From Deltaproteobacteria bacterium (lineage in GTDB: Bacteria; Myxococcota_A; UBA796; UBA2385), in NCBI GenBank assembly GCA_016792625.1, contig JAEUKK010000177.1, positions 1 through 48,839 of the forward strand: a stretch of DNA of 48,839 bases, in the 5' to 3' direction. Of this stretch, positions 44,402-48,839 are shown one piece after another (within the stretch, counting starts at the first letter, position 1; each line of letters begins with the position of its first letter). Below the pieces are notes generated by a model. The model was not told where the DNA came from, made no database searches, and saw only the letters and a program-made list of their open reading frames with translations. The position numbers and the translations under genes were made by a program.

Positions 44402-45597
44402 GCGCCCCTCCGCCCGGCGGCCTGCGCGGCGGGGTGCTCCACGCGGTGCACGGCTGGCCGCTCGACCAGCTCGGCGGGGTGGGCGTGGTGGTCGACGCCC
44501 TGTGCGCGGCAGAGGCCGCGGCGGGGCGCCCGGTGGCCGTCCTGGCCCCGAGCGGTGGATGGCGTTGGCGGCCGCGGGCGCGGTGGCAAGAGGGCCTCCC
44601 ACCGGTTCTTTTCGTGGATCGGGGCGGAGGGTTGGGCGCACGGGCCTCGTGGGAGCAGCCCGCCGCGCTGGACGCGGTGGGGGCCGCGCTGGAGCGGCTG
44701 GCCCCGGCCGCGCTGCACGTGCACCACCTCGCCGGGCTGCCGTTGGGCCTGCCCGCGCTCGCCCGCCGGATGGGCCTGCGCGTGCGGATCACCCTGCACG
44801 ACTACCACTTCGTCTGCCCGCGGGGGCAGCTGCTCGACGCCCGCGGCGCGCCCTGCCCAGGCCCCGCGCCCGACCGCTGCGCGGGCTGCCTCGGCCTGCG
44901 CGGGCCGACCGGGCCGGCGGCGGTGCGCGCGCGCCGGGAGGTGGTCTCGGCCCAGCTCGCCGGGGCCACGGTCGAGAGCCCCTCCGCCGATCTCGCGGAG
45001 CGTTTTGAGCGCTTCGGTCTGCCGCGACCGACCGTCTGCGCGCTGCCCCCTCCTGCGTGGACTGCCGCGCCGCGGCCCGCCACCCGGCAAGAGGCGCCCC
45101 TCCGCGCTCTTTTCCTCGGCGCGCTGCACCCCAGCAAGGGCCCCGACCTGCTGCTCGAGGCGGCGCTGCGCCTGCCCCGTGGCGCCCTCGACCTGCGCCT
45201 CGCCGGGCCGGATGGGCCAGATCGTGCCTTTGTCCAGCGGATCCGCGGCGCGGTGGAGGAGGCGCGGGCGGCGGGGCGCGCGGTGCGGCTCGACGGCGCG
45301 CTGCCCCGAGCGGAGGTCCCGGCGGCGCTGGCCGGCGCCGACCTGCTGGTGGTCCCGAGCCGGTGGGCCGAGAACAGCCCGCTGGTCGTGCGGGAGGCGA
45401 TGGCCGCGGGGCTGCGGACGCTGGTGCCGGCTTGGGGTGGCGCGCGGGAGCTCGACGCGGGCGCGCTGGTCTTCGGCGCGCCGCGCCGCGAGCCGCCCCG
45501 GGGCCCTGCGCGGGATCAGGTCATCGTGGCGGCGATCGAGGCGGAGCTGCGGCGGGCCCTCTTCGGGGGGTCTGGTGACCATACGGATATGAAGTAG
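44398..45597 (+). CDS. Second family 4 glycosyltransferase
   Basis: A 399-residue GT-B glycosyltransferase related to its upstream neighbour. Motifs: GGVLHAVHGWPLDQLGGVGVVVDAL at the N-terminus, LHVHHLAGLPLGLP, the HDYHFVCPRGQLLD acceptor motif followed by CPGPAPDRCAGC (about 139-164), RALFLGALHPSKGPDLLLEA, and E-x7-E in RWAENSPLVVREAMAAG. It starts at GTG 44398, overlapping the preceding stop by four bases, so both enzymes are made together and probably add consecutive sugars. The C-terminus is abrupt and polar (GGSGDHTDMK). Followed by an A+T-richer gap with a hairpin. Confidence 0.87.
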   Translation: MSAPPPGGLRGGVLHAVHGWPLDQLGGVGVVVDALCAAEAAAGRPVAVLAPSGGWRWRPRARWQEGLPPVLFVDRGGGLGARASWEQPAALDAVGAALERLAPAALHVHHLAGLPLGLPALARRMGLRVRITLHDYHFVCPRGQLLDARGAPCPGPAPDRCAGCLGLRGPTGPAAVRARREVVSAQLAGATVESPSADLAERFERFGLPRPTVCALPPPAWTAAPRPATRQEAPLRALFLGALHPSKGPDLLLEAALRLPRGALDLRLAGPDGPDRAFVQRIRGAVEEARAAGRAVRLDGALPRAEVPAALAGADLLVVPSRWAENSPLVVREAMAAGLRTLVPAWGGARELDAGALVFGAPRREPPRGPARDQVIVAAIEAELRRALFGGSGDHTDMK

Positions 45598-45615
45598 TAG
45601 TCAGACGGTTATGTA

Positions 45616-45633
45616 TCATTGACGAATCAATGA
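45616..45633. other. Perfect inverted repeat with tetraloop in intergenic A+T-rich gap
   Basis: TCATTGA (45616-45622) and TCAATGA (45627-45633) form a perfect 7-bp stem around CGAA; read on the minus strand the loop is TTCG. It sits 19 bases after the second glycosyltransferase stop, in a 208-base gap (45598-45805) before the lipoprotein gene. No T tract follows on either strand, so an operator or mRNA-end structure is as likely as a terminator. Nothing else is recognised in the gap. Confidence 0.4.
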
Positions 45634-45805
45634 GGTGCTGGCTTCTCGGGTCTCCACGCGTCCCGGTCTCGCGAAAGTGTCTGCTGAGTACGTCGGATCT
45701 GTTTGGTCGTGCCGTCAAGATTGTCTGCACTTCAGCCCGCTGCCGACCGGCGCGGAAGGCAGCGGGTCTGGTCCACCGGCGGCATCATCCGCGCCGGAGG
45801 TGCAG

Positions 45806-46411
45806 ATGCGCGCAGCGGGGGTGGTGGTGGCCTTGTGGGCGGTCGCCTGCGGTGGGGCGACCAAGGATGATCCGGCGGACACGGGCGGTCTCTACGTGGA
45901 TGATGGCGCTGCCGATGGCGCCGATGGTGCCGATGACTCCGGCGGATCGGATGGAGCGGACGGGTCGGATGGCGCGGACGGCGCCGATGGGTCGGACGGC
46001 GCGGATGGCGCCGATGGGTCGGACGGCGCGGATGGTGGGGATGGTGGGGATGGCGGCAGCGGCGGCGAGGGGCACTTCTCGGCCTGCTCGGCCGAAGGCG
46101 GGGCCCGCACCGACATCGGCAGCATCGCCGTCGAAGGTGACGTGCTGCTCATCGAAGCCGGCTACGGCGGCGGCTGCGAGGAGCACATCTTCACCGTGTG
46201 CTGGCCCGAGGGCAGCTTCGCCGATGATCCGCCGACCGCGCGCCTGGAGCTGCGCCACGACGGCGTCCCCGACCCCTGCGAGGCCTACATCATGGAGACG
46301 CTCCGGGTCGATCTCGCCCCCCTCCGGTCGGCCTGGGCGGCCGGCGGCGGCGCGGCCGGCGCCACGGTCACCCTCGAGCTCGGCGGTCATACCGCCACGG
46401 CGGCCATGTGA
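45806..46411 (+). CDS. Lipoprotein with Gly/Asp/Ala repeat spacer
   Basis: A 201-residue predicted lipoprotein: the signal RAAGVVVALWAVAC ends in a lipobox, lipidated Cys near residue 15. A spacer of repeated GADGADGSDG-type units (about 30-88) resembles the surface-extending stalks of myxobacterial-type lipoproteins. The remaining domain (about 90-201) has at least four Cys (HFSACSAEG, GGGCEEHIFTVCWPEG, DPCEAYI) and Thr/Val-rich strands, suggesting a small disulfide-bonded beta domain. No family recognised. The ATG has GGAGG six bases upstream. Its stop overlaps the next lipoprotein gene by four bases (GTGA). Confidence 0.75.
   Translation: MRAAGVVVALWAVACGGATKDDPADTGGLYVDDGAADGADGADDSGGSDGADGSDGADGADGSDGADGADGSDGADGGDGGDGGSGGEGHFSACSAEGGARTDIGSIAVEGDVLLIEAGYGGGCEEHIFTVCWPEGSFADDPPTARLELRHDGVPDPCEAYIMETLRVDLAPLRSAWAAGGGAAGATVTLELGGHTATAAM
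45970..46045 (+). repeat. 27-base in-frame tandem repeat
   Basis: About 2.7 copies of a 27-base unit encoding GADGADGSD, near-identical copy to copy (differences mainly GGAC/GGAT), lying in the lipoprotein's stalk. The divisible-by-three unit keeps the frame, so copy number can vary without loss of the protein. Confidence 0.7.
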
Positions 46412-47469
46412 GGGCGGCGATCGGCCTGCTGCTCGGCCTGCTCGCCTGCACCGCCGGGGACGACAAAGGCGGCGCTGGGGGCGATAGCGCCGACGGGTCG
46501 GCGGCTGATGGCGGGGCGGGCGCCGACGGTGCGGGGGATGGAGGCGACGACGGCGGAGCGGCCGCAGGCGGCTGGTTCCCTGAGGGTGCGGTGTGGACCA
46601 CGCCGGTCACTGACGCGGCCACCGATCCGCGCTCGGGCGCGGTGATCGACGCGCTGCAGGCCCATGGCTGGGGGCTGGGTCGCTTCCAGATCGACTTCTC
46701 CATCGAGGTGCTGCGCGCCGACGCCTCGACCGAGGCCCGCGGGTTCACCCCCACCGGGGACTTCTACAGCCCTGACTGCGACGCCGTTCCCGTGCCTGTG
46801 CCCCCAGGCGCCCGGCTCGAGGGCGAGACCGGGACGGCCTGCGAAGGGGATGGCGACTGCCACCTCATCGTGCACCACGTCGATGAGGGCAAGCTCTATG
46901 AGATGTGGCGGGCCGACATCCGGGGCGAGGACTTCCGCGGCGGCTGCTTGGCGGTCTGGGACCTGGGCCGCGTCTACCCGCCGGAGGGCCGCGGCCTGCA
47001 GTGCACCTCGGCCGACGCCGCGGGCTACCCGATCGCCCCCTTGTTGTTCACCGCCGAGGAGGTCGCGGCGGGCGAGATCGCCCACGCGATCCGCTTCATC
47101 CTGCCCAATTCCGCGATTCGAGACGGGGAGTTCTACGCGCCGGCCAGCCACGCGACCAACGCCGACGGCGGCGGGCCCGACGCGGTGCCCTACGGCGCGC
47201 GTCTGAGGTTGAAGGCGGACTTTGACGAGTCACTGCTGCCCTCCGAGGGCGCGCGGGTCGTCGCCCGTGCGCTGAAGACCTACGGAATGCTCCTGGCGGA
47301 CGGCGGGAACGTCGCCTTGACCGCCGCCGCCGACACCGACAGCGCCCAAAAATGGGAGGGCCTGCTCGGGAGCCGCGATCTGGAGGCCATCCAGCCCCGC
47401 GACTTCGAGCTGATGGAGCTGGGTGAGGCCGTCCCCCTGACCTTTGACTGCGCGCGCAACGGGCTCTGA
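46408..47469 (+). CDS. Extracellular lipoprotein of a conserved unknown domain
   Basis: A 353-residue predicted lipoprotein; AAIGLLLGLLAC gives a lipobox, followed by a Gly/Asp/Ala spacer (about 15-55). The folded region contains segments I remember from a secreted actinobacterial and myxobacterial family: LLFTAEEVAAGEIAHAIRFILP, YGARLRLKADFDESLL, ARVVARALKTYGMLLADGGNVAL and the final SRDLEAIQPRDFELM. That resemblance is from memory, not a search. Cys pairs (SPDCDAV, TACEGDGDCH, GGCLAVW, LQCTS, FDCARN) suggest disulfides. It starts at GTG 46408, co-translated with the previous lipoprotein, so the two probably work together at the cell surface. Possibly carbohydrate-active or binding; unproven. 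Confidence 0.75.
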   Translation: MRAAIGLLLGLLACTAGDDKGGAGGDSADGSAADGGAGADGAGDGGDDGGAAAGGWFPEGAVWTTPVTDAATDPRSGAVIDALQAHGWGLGRFQIDFSIEVLRADASTEARGFTPTGDFYSPDCDAVPVPVPPGARLEGETGTACEGDGDCHLIVHHVDEGKLYEMWRADIRGEDFRGGCLAVWDLGRVYPPEGRGLQCTSADAAGYPIAPLLFTAEEVAAGEIAHAIRFILPNSAIRDGEFYAPASHATNADGGGPDAVPYGARLRLKADFDESLLPSEGARVVARALKTYGMLLADGGNVALTAAADTDSAQKWEGLLGSRDLEAIQPRDFELMELGEAVPLTFDCARNGL

Positions 47470-47728
47470 GGGCGGGCGGGGTCCCGGCGGCGCCTCCGGG
47501 TGGTCCCGGCCCTCCGCCGCGCCGACCGCGCGTGCCCCGCGCGGGGCGGCGGCTTAACAACGGCCCGCCCTCCGCTTTGTCCGCCCGCCTCATGGGACGG
47601 GGCGCGCGCGGCGAGCGCCGCGGGTCGGCGCGCTCGGCGGCAGCCGGGCCTCCGCAGGTTGCGCGCGTGCGACGATGGAAGGGCGCGCGCCGGCGGCCGA
47701 TGGGGCCGCCCGCAGGAGATGGCCCCCG
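47470..47728. other. Intergenic region before the beta-helix gene
   Basis: A 259-base, very GC-rich gap with a perfect 14-base palindrome GCCCCGCGCGGGGC at 47534-47547, which could be part of a terminator or an operator. I see no convincing promoter hexamers and no supported gene. Confidence 0.35.
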
Positions 47729-48839
47729 ATGCCCACCGACCGCTCCCAGTTCATCGTCCCCGCCGGCCTCGAGCTCGAGCACGGCCCGGACGGTCTGGTC
47801 ATCCGCTTCCCGGGCGACGTGGTGCTCGACGCGCCGCTGGGGCCCCGGGTCCGCCTGATTGAGAGCCGCGGGGGCGACATCAGCTTTGGCGCAGATGTCG
47901 AAGTCGACGAGATCATCGCGCTGAGCGGCAAGGTCACCGCGCGCGCCGGCTTGCGGGTGCGCAGCCTGAGCGCCGCCGATGTGCAGGTGCGCGGGCCGCT
48001 GCGGGCCGATGTGGTGGTGGGCCGCAGCCTGCGGCTCGAGGGTGGGGCGACCTGCGGCCAGATCACTGCGCTGGCCGGCGATCTGGTCATGCAAGGGGTC
48101 GTGCGGGTCAGCGGCGACGTGGTGGTCGACCACGGCGATCTCATCTGCCACAGCGACTTTACCGCCGCGAACGTCCGGGCCGGAGGGCGGGTGGTGCTGC
48201 GCGGGCCGTCCGAGCTCGGTCGGGTCGAGGCGGGCCGAGAGCTGCTCGCCCAGGCCGCTGTGCGCGCCGATCAGCTCCTCGCGGGCGCGGCGATCGAGTG
48301 CCTCGACAACGTCGAGGCGCGGGTCGCCCGGGCCGAGACCATCCGCCTCTCGGGCCCCCGCAGCGAGATCAAGCAGGTGCAGGCCCGGGCGCTGATCGCA
48401 GTGGGCGCCGGTAAGGTCACCGGTGATGTGTTTATCGCGCCTGTCGTCGATCTCGCGGCCCGCACCACCGGGCGGATCACCGTCATCGAGAGCCACAATG
48501 AGCTGGGCGCCAGCGCGGTCAGCGGCAAGCTGCGCCTCAGCGAGCTCGGCGCGCTGATCAGCGATGTGGACGCCTTTTTGCGGGACCGCGGCATGACCCG
48601 CCTCGACGAGGCCCCCGCGCCGTGGCCCGAGCGCCCGCCCGCCCGCCCGACAGCGGCGCCGCGCCCCGCCGTCGAGGCCGCGCCCCCAGCGGTGCAGCCC
48701 GAGGCGCCGCTCCGGTCGGCGGCGCAGCCTGCGGCTCCCCCTGCGTCGCCCGCGGGGGCTGCTCCGGCTGCTCCCGCGTTTTCAGCCCCTTCGTCGCCGT
48801 CGTCGTCGGCGGACGCCGCGCCCACCCCAGCGGCGCCGG
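47729..48839 (+). CDS. Beta-helix (bactofilin/FapA-like) protein, C-terminus beyond window
   Basis: Translating from ATG 47729 gives an open frame of 370 codons to the window end. From about residue 45 to 275 it is a run of short strands with Gly/Asp turns: IIALSGKVTARAGLRVRSLS, VQVRGPLRADVVVGRSLRLE, QITALAGDLVMQGVVRVSGD, VRAGGRVVLRGPSELGRVEAG. This rhythm of about 5-7 residues per strand is that of right-handed beta-helices such as bactofilins (polymer-forming cytoskeletal proteins) and FapA/DUF342. A Pro/Ala/Ser-rich segment follows from about residue 305 and continues off the edge. No signal peptide, so cytoplasmic. AGGAG lies ten bases upstream. Family assignment is by pattern only. Confidence 0.65.
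   Translation, partial: MPTDRSQFIVPAGLELEHGPDGLVIRFPGDVVLDAPLGPRVRLIESRGGDISFGADVEVDEIIALSGKVTARAGLRVRSLSAADVQVRGPLRADVVVGRSLRLEGGATCGQITALAGDLVMQGVVRVSGDVVVDHGDLICHSDFTAANVRAGGRVVLRGPSELGRVEAGRELLAQAAVRADQLLAGAAIECLDNVEARVARAETIRLSGPRSEIKQVQARALIAVGAGKVTGDVFIAPVVDLAARTTGRITVIESHNELGASAVSGKLRLSELGALISDVDAFLRDRGMTRLDEAPAPWPERPPARPTAAPRPAVEAAPPAVQPEAPLRSAAQPAAPPASPAGAAPAAPAFSAPSSPSSSADAAPTPAAP

Noticed and set aside
42974..44641. Upstream extension of the sigma-54 regulator frame
   Set aside because: It is antisense to the two glycosyltransferases; the receiver domain begins just after ATG 42973.
45910..46060. Tandem repeats considered as a CRISPR array
   Set aside because: Units are contiguous without spacers, lie in frame in a lipoprotein gene, and no cas gene is nearby.

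Overview
This is a very GC-rich (about 70% or more), densely packed bacterial chromosome segment with about 33 protein genes. The organism is Gram-negative: it has a Kdo-8-phosphate synthase, signal peptides with lipobox cysteines, a probable outer-membrane protein and a type IV pilus minor-pilin cluster. Codon use, Pro/Ala-rich proteins, Gly/Asp-rich lipoproteins and paralogous Hsp70s together suggest a deltaproteobacterial or Myxococcota lineage; that placement is inference. I found no rRNA, tRNA, IS element, phage gene or CRISPR array.

Left part (1-10367): an unfinished Gly/Ala-rich secreted or membrane protein (-), kdsA (+), an unknown protein coupled to a gamma-glutamylcyclotransferase-like gene (-), a degenerate AAA/STAND-like protein with its own promoter (+), an HDOD-GGDEF diguanylate cyclase (-), and the ligA-acyP pair (+).

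Central minus-strand block (25018 down to 10387): hemW, grpE, dnaK, dnaJ, a periplasmic ligand-binding protein, thiL, two overlapping CNNM/CorC-type membrane proteins, then, from a separate promoter, a lidless Hsp70 paralogue and a trmJ-like tRNA methyltransferase. Several junctions overlap by 4-8 bases, so these are probably long operons. GrpE is about three times normal size.

Right part: an M16 peptidase, a disordered Pro/Ala-rich protein and a probable outer-membrane protein (+); a MATE exporter (-); a type IV pilus assembly cluster (pilY1, pilX, pilW, pilV, FimT-like, on the minus strand) headed by a TPR lipoprotein and a sigma-54 response regulator; two overlapping family-4 glycosyltransferases (+); two coupled lipoproteins (+); and an unfinished beta-helix (bactofilin/FapA-like) protein running off the right end.

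Most attractive for follow-up: the enlarged GrpE together with a lidless Hsp70 and a periplasmic protein coupled to dnaJ; the disordered protein with repeated short motifs; the degenerate ATPase; and the beta-helix protein at the edge. No single locus is clearly a new defence or mobile system. Domain calls come from reading motifs by eye; no database search was run.
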